Assembly (NCBI RefSeq): GCF_900110735.1
Contig: NZ_FOET01000004.1
Span: 248,001 to 312,000, forward strand
DNA: 64,000 nucleotides
DNA from: Streptomyces radiopugnans
GTDB taxonomy: Bacteria; Actinomycetota; Actinomycetes; Streptomycetales; Streptomycetaceae
Reading direction: 5' to 3'
The notes beneath the pieces are model-generated. The model was not told where the DNA came from, ran no database searches, and worked only from the letters and a program-made list of their open reading frames with translations. This document shows positions 8,708 to 17,500 of this stretch, one piece after another; positions within the stretch are counted from its first letter, which is position 1, and each line of letters opens with the position of its first letter. The translations under genes and the position numbers were made by a program.

Positions 8708-9979
8708 ATGAGTCTCTCCCGCCTCCTGCCGGACAGCACCCTGTCCCTGCTCGCCCGGGGTTACGCCTGGCTGCCCGACCGTATGCGCCGCACCACGGGC
8801 CCCCTGGTGCGCGCCCGGCTGCTGGGGAAGCCCACGGTGGCCCTGCGCGGGCCGGAGGCGGTCCGCTTCGTCTACGACGAGCGCCATGTGCGCCGCGGGC
8901 CGGCCCTCCCCGAACCGGTGAAGAGCACCCTGTTCGGGCACGGCGCGGTGCACACCCTCGACGGTGAGGCGCACCGCGTGCGGAAGGCGATGTTCCTGTC
9001 GCTGCTGAAGTCCCCGCAGAACATCGCCGGCCTGGTCGGCGATGCCACCGCGGCGTGGGACGAGGCGGCCGCCCGGTGGGCGGAGCGGGAGCGGGTGGTG
9101 CTGTTCGACGAGGCGAGCCGGGTACTGGCCGGGGCGGTCTGCCGGTGGGCCGGCGTACCGCTGAAGGAGGCCGAGGCGGAGTCCGCCGCCCGCGACCTGG
9201 TGGCCATGGTGGACGGCTTCGCCACCCTGGGCCCGCGCCACTGGCGCGCCCGGTCGGCACGCCGCCGCCGCGAGGCGTGGCTGGCGTCCCTCGTGGAGGC
9301 GGTGCGCGACGGCTCGGCGAGCGTGCCGGAGGGTTCGGTGGTGGATGTGGTGGCGCGGCACGTCGACGCCGACGGCGAGCGGCTCGACGCGCGGACGGCC
9401 GCGGTGGAGATCCTCAACGTGCTGCGCCCCACCGTCGCGGTCTGCTGGTTCGTCGCCTTCGCCGCGCACGCCCTGCACCGGTGGCCGGAGCACCGGGCCC
9501 GGCTGGCCGAGGAGGCTCGCACGGGCGCCGGGCACGGCTTCGGGGGCGCGTACGCGGAGGCGTTCGCCCATGAGGTGCGCCGCTTCTATCCGTTCGCGCC
9601 GTTCATCGGCGGCCTCGCCGCAGCCGATCTGACATGGCGGGGCGAGCCCGTCCCCCGGGGCGCGCTCGTCCTGCTCGACATCCACGGGCAGGACCACGAC
9701 CCCGCGCTGTGGGAGGACCCGTACTCCTTCGACCCGCGGCGCTTCCTCGACCGCCCTCCGGAGCGGGACGAGCTGATCCCGCAGGGCGGCGGCGACCCCG
9801 CCACGGGCCACCGGTGCCCGGGCGAGGACGTCACCGTGGCGCTGCTGACGGCTCTGTCGGCGCGGCTTTCCCTGCTGGAGTACGACGTGCCCGAGCAGGA
9901 TCTGCGGATTCCGCTGCGCCGCATCCCCTCCCGTCCGCGCAGCGGCTTCGTCGTCGCGAACGTGCGCCCGCCCGGCTGA
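8708..9979 (+). CDS. CYP152-type cytochrome P450 (fatty-acid peroxygenase/decarboxylase-like)
   Basis: A 423-residue P450 of the H2O2-using CYP152 family. The I-helix has Arg-Pro (R240-P241) instead of the usual acid-alcohol pair; in CYP152 this Arg binds the fatty-acid carboxylate. The heme loop is GGGDPATGHRCPGE with Cys370, and the K-helix ExxR is E289-R292. F76 and H82 in the segment LFGHGAVH align with Phe79 and His85 of OleT, the alkene-forming decarboxylase, whereas hydroxylating relatives such as P450-BSbeta have Gln at that place. Expected substrates are free fatty acids, giving alpha/beta-hydroxy acids or terminal alkenes. No redox partner is encoded nearby, as expected for a peroxygenase. 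Confidence 0.88.
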   Translation: MSLSRLLPDSTLSLLARGYAWLPDRMRRTTGPLVRARLLGKPTVALRGPEAVRFVYDERHVRRGPALPEPVKSTLFGHGAVHTLDGEAHRVRKAMFLSLLKSPQNIAGLVGDATAAWDEAAARWAERERVVLFDEASRVLAGAVCRWAGVPLKEAEAESAARDLVAMVDGFATLGPRHWRARSARRRREAWLASLVEAVRDGSASVPEGSVVDVVARHVDADGERLDARTAAVEILNVLRPTVAVCWFVAFAAHALHRWPEHRARLAEEARTGAGHGFGGAYAEAFAHEVRRFYPFAPFIGGLAAADLTWRGEPVPRGALVLLDIHGQDHDPALWEDPYSFDPRRFLDRPPERDELIPQGGGDPATGHRCPGEDVTVALLTALSARLSLLEYDVPEQDLRIPLRRIPSRPRSGFVVANVRPPG

Positions 9980-10000
9980 CCGGGCCCGGCCGCCGGGCCG

Positions 10001-10540
10001 TCAGCCCCCTCGGCCCTCCTCGTCCGGCCGCGCGTCCGGTACGTCCCGTACCTCGAACCCGCCGCGGCCGTCGATCCGCACCTCCCGCACCGCGTCGAAG
10101 CCGTCCGGACGGCGGGGTTCGCGCAGCCGCCGGAGGGTGTCGAAGAAGCCCGCCTCGGGCACGCGCTCCCTGCCCTGGCGCGCGGCGTTGCGCGCCAGGG
10201 CGTTGGGCACGTCCGGCGGGAACCAGTACGCCACCACCCGCGCGCCGTACGCGCGTCCCGCGGCGATCAGTGGAGCCCACTCCAGCGGCGAGGGGTTGGT
10301 GTTGTCCACGACCACCGGCCGCCCCCGCTCCAGCGCCTCCTCCACCAGGCGCATCTGCCGCCGCTGCTTGTGCCGGGCGGAACGCGGGAAGAGGTCCTTG
10401 CTGACCACGGTGTACTCGGCGGGCAGGCAGCGGACGCGGAAGGTCGTCTTACCCGAGCCCTGGAGGCCGACCAGCACGGCCAGTTCCGGGCGGGCCCGCG
10501 GCCCCTCGCCCGGGGCCGGCGGCCGCGGCGGTCCCGCCAC
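10001..10540 (-). CDS. P-loop kinase, polynucleotide-kinase 5'-kinase-like
   Basis: A 179-residue AAA_33-type ATPase. Walker A is GLQGSGKTT (about residues 25-33). VVSKDLF carries the acceptor-side Asp, VVVDNTNPSPLEW matches the DNTN region of the T4 Pnkp kinase domain, and a basic lid RNAARQGRERVPE follows. Such stand-alone domains may phosphorylate nucleic-acid ends or small molecules. Only six bases separate it from the DUF1360 gene upstream on the same strand, so the two are probably co-transcribed. The HAD phosphatase at 6764-7243 would be the matching half of a split Pnkp. Confidence 0.8.
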   Translation of the reverse strand: MAGPPRPPAPGEGPRARPELAVLVGLQGSGKTTFRVRCLPAEYTVVSKDLFPRSARHKQRRQMRLVEEALERGRPVVVDNTNPSPLEWAPLIAAGRAYGARVVAYWFPPDVPNALARNAARQGRERVPEAGFFDTLRRLREPRRPDGFDAVREVRIDGRGGFEVRDVPDARPDEEGRGG

Positions 10541-10546
10541 GGCTTC

Positions 10547-11083
10547 TCAGCCCTCGCCCTCGGCCTTCTGCTGCGTCAGGCTCCAGGCGTACTGCAGCCA
10601 GTCGGACAGGGCCACGCTGCTCAGGCAGGAGGTGACCAGGCGGGTGGCGCGCGGAGCCGTCGCGTAGCCCACCGTCAGACCGCCGGCGATCCACATCGCC
10701 ACGCAGAAGGGGCAGGCCAGCAGTTCGCCCACGGACCGGTGCAGCCCGTGTCCGCGGGGCACGTCCATGACCTCGGCGCCGTGGAGGCTGCCGGTGCGGC
10801 GGGTGAAGGGGGCCCGCAGGAAGCTGGTGACCTTGTCCTTGGTGAGCAGCCGGGAGCTGCGGTAGGTGGCGACCCCCATCAGGAGCAGGTCCAGCGGGGG
10901 GATCCGCTCGGGCAGCTGCCGTCCCGACGCCCTCATGCGCCAGGCGAACACCCCCGCCCCGGTCGCGTAGACGCCCGCCAGCGTGGCGAGTCCGCGCAGG
11001 GAGACCTCACCCTCCTCGGAGTACTCGTCCGCGCCGGTGACCCGGCCCACCGTCTCGGCGGCCTGGTCCATGGCACCACTCAT
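10547..11083 (-). CDS. DUF1360 family membrane protein
   Basis: A 178-residue membrane protein of the DUF1360 family. The conserved features are the segment MGVATYRSSRLLTKDKVTSF with the R-L-T-x-D pattern, then GELLACPFCVAMWIAGG with the C-P-x-C motif in a membrane segment. Three hydrophobic stretches are visible. The function is unknown. The ATG has GAGGAGG upstream. It appears to form an operon with the PNK-like kinase that follows. Confidence 0.88.
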   Translation of the reverse strand: MSGAMDQAAETVGRVTGADEYSEEGEVSLRGLATLAGVYATGAGVFAWRMRASGRQLPERIPPLDLLLMGVATYRSSRLLTKDKVTSFLRAPFTRRTGSLHGAEVMDVPRGHGLHRSVGELLACPFCVAMWIAGGLTVGYATAPRATRLVTSCLSSVALSDWLQYAWSLTQQKAEGEG

Positions 11084-11154
11084 TCGGCTCCTCCTCGTCA
11101 CCGGTCCGCAAAAAGGCCTCGCGCCTCGCACCCCGTGCCCGGCACGCGCCCGTG

Positions 11155-11460
11155 TCAGGGCCTGGGGTTCGTACGCCGCCACCGGGGGCGCGCGTCGGCC
11201 CCTCTCCGCCCCGCGACCGAGGCGCACCGCGGGCACAGCCGCTGCACGCGGTCGGCCGCACCGCCCGACTCGGGGATGACGTCGGTCCACGTCACATGCG
11301 GGAAGCGGTCGAGCCGTGAGCGGCTGAGGGACAGCCCGCACACGGTCTGGTTCATGCCCTGCTCCCAGGCGTGCGCCTCGCCCGCGGGCAGCCGGACGTT
11401 GTCCTCCTCGTCGGTCCACCGGCCCGACGCGGCCACGGCGTATCGCTTGCGTACTGACAC
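11155..11460 (-). CDS. Conserved small hypothetical protein with C-terminal CxxC
   Basis: A 101-residue soluble protein. The middle (KRYAVAASGRWTDEEDNVRL, then HAWEQGMNQTVCGLSLSR) and the LCPRCASV near the end look conserved and resemble small proteins seen in other Streptomyces; three Cys could form a zinc site or disulfide. The GTG at 11460 gives the shortest frame covering this core and has no strong ribosome site, so the start is uncertain. The open frame continues upstream through the next gene region with poor-looking sequence. Confidence 0.65.
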   Translation of the reverse strand: MSVRKRYAVAASGRWTDEEDNVRLPAGEAHAWEQGMNQTVCGLSLSRSRLDRFPHVTWTDVIPESGGAADRVQRLCPRCASVAGRRGADARPRWRRTNPRP

Positions 11461-11609
11461 GGGGGTACGGGTTTCCCCGGAGGCCGTCCCCACACCCTTG
11501 TTCCCGCGGTTTCCGCAGTTCCCGGAGGTCCGGGGCCGCCGCCCGGGCTCCTTCCCCCCGTCGCCGGACGCCGTGCCGTCCACCGCGGCGGCGCCACGGC
11601 GTCGGCGGC

Positions 11610-12023
11610 TCACTCGGAGTGCGCCGCCGGTTCCTCCCGGCGGTGGAGCCTGCCGCCCGCGCGGAACTCGTGGATGGCGTGTCCCTGCTCGCCCGCGGTC
11701 AGCATCACCTGCTCCCAGCCGAGCGCGCGGTTCCCCGTGGCGAACAGCGGGCCGCTCTCCCGGTCGCCGACCAGTGTGCGCAGCAGTCCGGCCGCCCGCT
11801 CGCTGATGTCCCCCTCGCCCTCGGGCACCGGCCGGCCGCAGACCCCGGTCACCCGCCTCGCCCGGAGGTCCACGTCCCGGATCTCCAGGGAGAGCAGGTC
11901 CAGCACCCGCAGGTCTCCCTCCCACAGCAGCAGCCACAGGGCCCGGTGCGCCATGTCGATGGAGTCGTCGCGGAGCAGTTCCTCGAGCCGTTCGGCGGTG
12001 ATGCGTTCGTCCGTGAGCGTCAT
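11610..12023 (-). CDS. Small protein resembling a tyrosine-recombinase fragment
   Basis: A 137-residue protein. The segment HRALWLLLWEGDLRVLDLLS followed by LEIRDVDLRARRV resembles the first catalytic-Arg region of phage-type integrases (GLRxxELLxLxWxDVDL). AIHEFRAGGRLH could correspond to the HxLR box, with the second Arg and the C-terminal Tyr missing. It is far shorter than a 300-residue recombinase and has no N-terminal DNA-binding domain. Either it is a domesticated remnant or the likeness is convergent. Downstream of the chitinase gene, separated by a strong hairpin. Confidence 0.6.
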   Translation of the reverse strand: MTLTDERITAERLEELLRDDSIDMAHRALWLLLWEGDLRVLDLLSLEIRDVDLRARRVTGVCGRPVPEGEGDISERAAGLLRTLVGDRESGPLFATGNRALGWEQVMLTAGEQGHAIHEFRAGGRLHRREEPAAHSE

Positions 12024-12102
12024 GGCCCGGCAGTATTCCGGGCGGGCACGTCCGCGGGTAGGGGTAGGAAGGATCCTTCCTGTGAAGGTTTTTCCGTAAA
12101 AG

Positions 12103-12149
12103 CCCGTGCCGCCGCCCGCCGCTCATGCGGCGGAGGGCGGCGGCACGGG
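12103..12149 (-). terminator. Hairpin terminator after the chitinase gene
   Basis: A 15-bp perfect stem (CCCGTGCCGCCGCCC with its complement) contains an inner 5-bp stem GCCGC/GCGGC and a TCAT loop. It lies 23 bases beyond the chitinase stop codon. Confidence 0.7.
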
Positions 12150-12172
12150 GGCCTTCCGGCCCAACTCCCCCG

Positions 12173-13072
12173 TCAGCAGCTCAGGTTGTCGCCCGGGGTG
12201 GTACCCAGGATCTGGACGAACCGCTGGTACTTGTCGATCCGGCTCTGCACCTGGGCGGGGTTGCGTCCGCCGCACTCCAGGGAGCCGTTGATGCTGCGGA
12301 TGGTCTCACCGAAGCCGTGCCCGCCCACCATCGCGTTGTGCGGGGTCATGGTGCCCGGGCCGCTCTGGGTGTTCCAGTACCACAGGGCGGTCTTCCAGGC
12401 GACCGCGGCGTCCCGCTCCACCAGGTGGGGGTTGCGCAGCAGGTCGATGCCCAGCGCGTCGCCCGCCGCCTTGTAGTTGAAGTTCCAGCTGAGCTGGATC
12501 GGACCGCGCCCGTAGTAGGCGGCCTGGCCCGCCGGGCAGCCGTAGGGCTGGCTGCTGTCGCAGTAGTGGGGGTAGTTGGCGGTGTTCTGCTCCACGATGT
12601 GGACCAGACCGCCGGTCTCGTGGCTGACGTTGGCGAGGAAGGCGGCGGCCTCCCTCTTCCTCACCGTGTCGCTGCCGGTGCCGGCGAAGGCCGGGTAGGC
12701 GCTCAGGGCGGCCTTCAGACCCTGGTAGGTGTAGAAGGAGTTCCGGTTCGGGAACATCTGGTTGAACTGCGCCTCGCTGACCACGAATCCGGACGGATCC
12801 GGGTCCGTGGGCGGCGGGGTCGTACCGCCGCCGCAGGCGCCCTGGTCGCTCCAGACGCCGGAGGTGCCGGGCGGCGCCTCGTTCTGGGTCCACCAGCGGG
12901 CGGTCCAGTTGTGGCCGTTGTGGGAGACGGTCGTCCCGCCGAGGTAGACCGACGAGGAGTTCCACGGGGTCGCGCACTCGGCGGCGGAGGCGGAGGTCGC
13001 GGGTACGGCGACCGCCAGGGCGCCTGCGAGGGCGGAGGCGGCGAGACCCGCCATGAGGCGTTTTCTCAGCAC
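12173..13072 (-). CDS. chiC: Secreted GH19 chitinase with CBM5/12
   Basis: A 299-residue secreted endochitinase of the ChiC type first described in Streptomyces griseus. It has a signal peptide at residues 1-30 (ending ATSASA), a chitin-binding CBM5/12 module (32-80, with the aromatic HNGHNWTARWWTQNE), a Pro/Thr linker (85-93) and a GH19 domain (95-299). Catalytic Glu152 is in SHETGG and the second Glu161 in HIVEQNT; YYGRGPIQLSWNFNY is the GH19 signature. The GTG start has AAGGGAAG upstream. It hydrolyses chitin from fungal walls or arthropods. Two 12-bp direct repeats lie in its promoter, the hallmark of chitin-induced Streptomyces chitinase genes. Confidence 0.96.
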   Translation of the reverse strand: MLRKRLMAGLAASALAGALAVAVPATSASAAECATPWNSSSVYLGGTTVSHNGHNWTARWWTQNEAPPGTSGVWSDQGACGGGTTPPPTDPDPSGFVVSEAQFNQMFPNRNSFYTYQGLKAALSAYPAFAGTGSDTVRKREAAAFLANVSHETGGLVHIVEQNTANYPHYCDSSQPYGCPAGQAAYYGRGPIQLSWNFNYKAAGDALGIDLLRNPHLVERDAAVAWKTALWYWNTQSGPGTMTPHNAMVGGHGFGETIRSINGSLECGGRNPAQVQSRIDKYQRFVQILGTTPGDNLSC

Positions 13073-13122
13073 CTGAACTTCCCTTCAGAGGTGGGGGGTT
13101 GGTCGGGAACACTCAAGCGCCT

Positions 13123-13150
13123 TGGTATGTACCAGTCAAGGTATGGACCA
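13123..13150 (-). promoter_or_regulatory. Paired 12-bp direct repeats of chitinase promoters
   Basis: On the gene strand TGGTCCATACCT and TGGTACATACCA are separated by four bases, 51-78 bases before the start codon. Each is itself a near palindrome (TGGTAN2TACCA). Such direct repeats (consensus TGGTCCAGACCT) are known in Streptomyces chitinase promoters for chitin induction and glucose repression, and overlap DasR-type recognition. The rest of the 379-base gap up to 13451 shows no other feature apart from a GC-poor stretch near 13310-13350. Confidence 0.75.
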
Positions 13151-13451
13151 GACCAGCTTCACACCGGGGCCCACGACGGCCCGGCCGGGACCGCGTCGAA
13201 CCCCCCTTCGGCCCGCCCGGTCGGCGCCCGCCCAGCCCGACGCCCCCTTCACCCACTTCCTTCCCTGATGAGGGCATTGGTCCGGAAACGGATGATCCGG
13301 CATGAGACGAAGGTCATTCTCCGCGATCGTATGAATTGAGACTTCACCCGAATGCCGGTCATCCGGTCGGGTCCGGCCTTCGTTGTTGTGGACGTGACTC
13401 CACCAGATCCGTTTCCCACATCCGCGGCCCGCCTCCCCGGATCGGGCTGCC

Positions 13452-14432
13452 GTGAGTGACCAGGGCCCGCACTTCGATCCGTACGGCACGCCCCCGGGTC
13501 CGGACCCCGACTGGCACCGCACCGGTGTCCACCCGGAGTTCGACCCGTGGTTCGTACCGGAGCAGAGAGCCCCCGCCCCGCCCGACGTGGACGTCCTCGA
13601 TCCGTCCTGGGACTTCGAGGCCGAACTCGCCAAGCTGCTCCAGGACTCCGGTCACGCCCCGCCCCGGCCCCACGGCCGGGAGCACGATCCGGCCCATGCC
13701 CGGGCCCAGTCCGCCGAACAGCCCCGGGGGGCGGCGCACACCGGGCCGGAGCCGGCCGTGGACGAGGCCACCCGGGTGCTGCGCCGCTTCGGCGCCGGGG
13801 ACGCCGAAGCGGCGGGGCACCCCGGTGACAGCACCGCTCCCGCCCGCCGGTCGGGGCGTTCGGCCGCCGAACGCCGCCACCGCCGCAGGCGCCGGACGCC
13901 CCAGCGGCCGGAGCTGTCGCTGCTGCACGTGTTCAGCTACGCCGTGGCGGCACTGACCGCCGGCATCGTGGCCATGGTCAGCGTGCTGGGCGGACTGGTC
14001 TCCTACGACCCCCTGCGCCTGCTGGCCGGGCCCGCCGTGCCCGCCGACCTGGCGCGGTGGTGGCCCCTGCTGGTGTACGGGCCCTGGCTCGCCGGCTCCC
14101 TGTCGATCCTGCGCGCCACCGTGCTGCGGCGCCGGGTCCGGCACTCCTGGGCGGTGGTGATCCTCTTCTCGGCGGTGGCGGTGGTCCTGTGCGTGGCCCA
14201 TGCCCCCAAGACCCTGACCGGGGTGGCGGCCGCGGGCCTCCCCCCGATCACCGCCCTGGCCTGCTTCCACCAGTTGGTGGGGCAGATCACCCTCACCCAG
14301 CCCCGGCACGCCCTGCCCCGCCGGCCCGCACCGCTGCCCCAGCGTGGTCCGCTCCCCCGAATGCGGACCGGCTACCGCGGGGACGGCCCGGGGCGTCCTT
14401 CTCCGGAAGGGCGCCCCGGGCCGGGCCGCTGA
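13452..14432 (+). CDS. DUF2637-type membrane protein with long disordered N-terminus
   Basis: A 326-residue protein. The first 155 residues are Pro/Asp/Ala-rich and probably disordered, ending in a strongly basic stretch RRHRRRRRTPQR. Four hydrophobic segments follow (about 165-290) in the pattern of the actinomycete DUF2637 family, often linked to mobile elements or conjugation regulators: FSYAVAALTAGIVAMVSVLG, then LLVYGPWLAGSLSIL. The function is unknown. It starts with GTG and converges with the GH115 gene across a perfect hairpin. Confidence 0.8.
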   Translation: MSDQGPHFDPYGTPPGPDPDWHRTGVHPEFDPWFVPEQRAPAPPDVDVLDPSWDFEAELAKLLQDSGHAPPRPHGREHDPAHARAQSAEQPRGAAHTGPEPAVDEATRVLRRFGAGDAEAAGHPGDSTAPARRSGRSAAERRHRRRRRTPQRPELSLLHVFSYAVAALTAGIVAMVSVLGGLVSYDPLRLLAGPAVPADLARWWPLLVYGPWLAGSLSILRATVLRRRVRHSWAVVILFSAVAVVLCVAHAPKTLTGVAAAGLPPITALACFHQLVGQITLTQPRHALPRRPAPLPQRGPLPRMRTGYRGDGPGRPSPEGRPGPGR

Positions 14433-14446
14433 GGCGGGCGGGAACG

Positions 14447-14488
14447 GAGCCGGCCGGGCCTCCCCCGAGGGGAGCGCCCGGCCGGCTC
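14447..14488. terminator. Bidirectional hairpin terminator
   Basis: A perfect 13-bp stem, GAGCCGGCCGGGC with its complement, around a 16-nt loop, between the convergent DUF2637 and GH115 genes. Confidence 0.7.
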
Positions 14489-14509
14489 GTCATGGTGCGG
14501 CGCCGCCCG

Positions 14510-17500
14510 TCAGCGGCCGGCCCGCCGGCTCTCCGGCGGTCCCAGGTAGCTCGGCCGCAGACCGCCGGTGTCCACGACGATCCGGTGCACGACGACCGTG
14601 GGGTCGACCATCCACAGCTTCAGGACGTGGACGCCCGGTCGGCCGACCGTGTGCCGGGTGACGGTGCGGTTGACGTTGTCGGAGGTGTTCCTCGCCCACC
14701 GCTTGTTCATGTAGGTGTCGTCGGCGCCGGTGGCGGCGGTGACGTCGACCGTCCGCGGTTCGGCGTCGTCGATCGAGACGGCGTACCGCAGGCCCTTCGT
14801 CGGCAGGACGTTGTTGCGCGGCGCCAGGTGGACCCAGACATCGACCTCGCCGGCCGTGGTGAGCGTCATCTCGTACTCCAGGCGCGGCCCGTGGCCGCCG
14901 GGTTCCCGGCTGGGCGCGGTGACGGGGTAGGGCTCCATCCCGTCCTCGGCCCGCCCGATGTCGGGCAGGCGCCTCCAGTGGACGCCCCCGGTGCCGACGG
15001 CCCGGGAGTAGTGCGCGGCCTCCATGGACACGTGCCCGTCCGCCTCGACGAAGCCCCGCGGCCCCCGCCGCGGCATCCGGTGGTTCTCGACGACGGCCTG
15101 GACCTCCACGGTGGTGCCGCCGGGGCCGTGGACGGTGATGGGCACCCTGGTGACGCCCTTGGGGGCCCTCTTCCAGTCGACCCGCACGGTGGCGCGCACC
15201 TGCTCCTCGACCCGCCCGCGCGCGCGGGTGACCCTCACCCAGGGCTCGGCCGCGGTGATGCGGTAGTCGAAGGGCCTGCTGCCGCGGTTGAAGACCTCGA
15301 TGTACTGCTCGGGGTAGTTCTGGTACGGGCTGAAGGCCGGCAGCACCGCCTCCCCGTCCGCCTCGGGCCACCACAGGTCGGATCCGTCGATGCCCACGCC
15401 CATCTCGGCGCGGTCGGGCGGTTCGATACGCCTGACCGCCGGGAAGACCTCGTCGGGCAGGGCGACGTGGTCGGGTGTCTGGGGCTGCTGCCAGGGCGCG
15501 TCGGGCCCGTAGCGCTCCACGTCGCCGTAGCCGATCTTCGGCTGGGTCTGGAAGCCCTTCCACTTCCCGCCGGCCAGGATGTTGTTGTAGTAGTCCGACA
15601 TCGCCTGGTCGTCGGCGAATCGCTCGTCGGTGAGGTCGGCGTAGCGGTTGGCGGCGGCGCGGCCCTGCTCGGCGTAGAGGATGTTGGTGAACTGCGCCTC
15701 GCGCAGCTCGTAGAGGTTTGCGGTGGCCTTCACCTGGTAGAGCACGAGCTGGTAGTAGGCGTCCTGGTCCTCCTTCGGGAGCCGGCGGCCGGCCTTCTCC
15801 GCACGCCTGGCGAGCCTGCGCCACTCCTCGGTGACCCGTGCCATCTCGCCGTAGTGGTTGAGGTGGTAGGGGCTGGCCTGGTCGTCGTAGACCACCGCCT
15901 CCTCGTCCTTCGACAGGTCCTTGGCGGGGTCGAGGGTGATGCGGCGGTTGAGCAGCTCGGGCTTGCGGCGGGCCTGCAGGACGCCGTAGGTGTGCAGGAT
16001 CGCGGCGATCTCGTCGGCGTGCTCGGGGCCGAAGCTCTGCGCGACGTAGCCGCGCCCCCACTCGTGGAGGCGCTCCAGGGGCCAGCGCTCCGGAGCCCAG
16101 GCGTAGTCGAGGAAGAACTGGGTGGGCAGTTCCTCGGCCTTCAGATCGCCCACGTTGACCACCCACAGGCGGTCCACGCCGTAGGTGTAGGTCAGATGGA
16201 GCTGCTCCCAGGTGCTGACAAGGTTGACGGTGTCGACCCACTTGTAGTTGCGGCCGACCCCGACGTAGTCGAAGTGGTAGTACATGCCGTAGCCGCCGGC
16301 GCGCTCGGGGAGCGACTGGTCCGGGAGCTTGCGCATGTTGCCCCAGTTGTCGTCGCAGAAGACGACGGTGACGTCCTCCGGCGGGCGCAGGCCCTTGTCC
16401 CAGTAGCGCTGGACCTCCTTGTAGAGGGTCTGCACCTGCGGGATGCCGGTGACGTCCTCCTTCCCGGTGACCTCGGCCAGGATCCCGCGCTGGCTGTCGA
16501 GGATGGACTGCATCAGGTCGATGCCGTCGCCGTCGGGCAGGCTGACGTCGCCGTTGCCGCGCATGCCGAGGGTGACCACGCCCTCGAAGTCCTCCTCGAC
16601 CATGCGGCGGATGCCGTCGGCCCAGTACGCCTCGATCGCCTGCCGGTTGCGGCGGAAGCTCCACTCTCCGGTGCCGCCGTAGGGGTCGCTGCCGGGCTCG
16701 GTGATGTTGCCCTCGGCGTCACGCCTGGCGGGGGTGGCGTGGCGGTTCCACTCCTCGATGCCGCGCATCATGGGGGCCTCGTGCGAGGTGCCCATCACGA
16801 TGCCGTACTCCTTGGCCGTGGCGTGGTTGGCCGGGTCGTCCTCGGCGAAGGCCCGGCCCCACACGGCCGGCCACAGGTAGTTGGCCTTGAGCCGGAGCAT
16901 GGTCTCGAAGACCTTGGCGTGGAACTCCTTGTTGAAGCCGTTCGGGAAGCCGGGGGCGCGGCCGGGGCCGAAGTACTCCGGCGCCCAGGTGCCGAGTGCC
17001 GGGTTCTCGTCGTTGATGAAGAAGCCGCGGTACTTCACGGCCGGAGTGCCCTGGGTGTGGCGGCCGGGCAGCACGTGCAGCTCGCCGTGGCGGCGCGGCG
17101 GTACGTCGTCCCAGAAGTGCCAGGGGGACACGCCCATCTGGCGGGTGGTCTCGTAGATGCCGAAGATGGTGCCGCGCTGGTCGCTGCCGGCGATGACGAA
17201 GGCGCGGCGCACCCCCGGCACCGGGTCCTCCACCACCTGCTCGACGGTGGTCTCCCACTTCCCCGCGATGCCCGAGGCGTCCAGCTTCCCCGCCGCGACG
17301 AGCCGGTCGATCAGCGGGCTCTTCCCGATGGTGCCGACGATCACGACCTCGGCGCGCCGCGGCGGGGCGTCGCCCCGCTTGAGGGCCGGCTCGACGCCGG
17401 TGACGCGCCCGATGTCCTTGCGCAGGTCCTCCGCCGCCCGCAGTACGCCCGGGTGGTCGCCGCCGCTGACCACGATCGGCGCGGCGCGGCCGTCCGCGAC

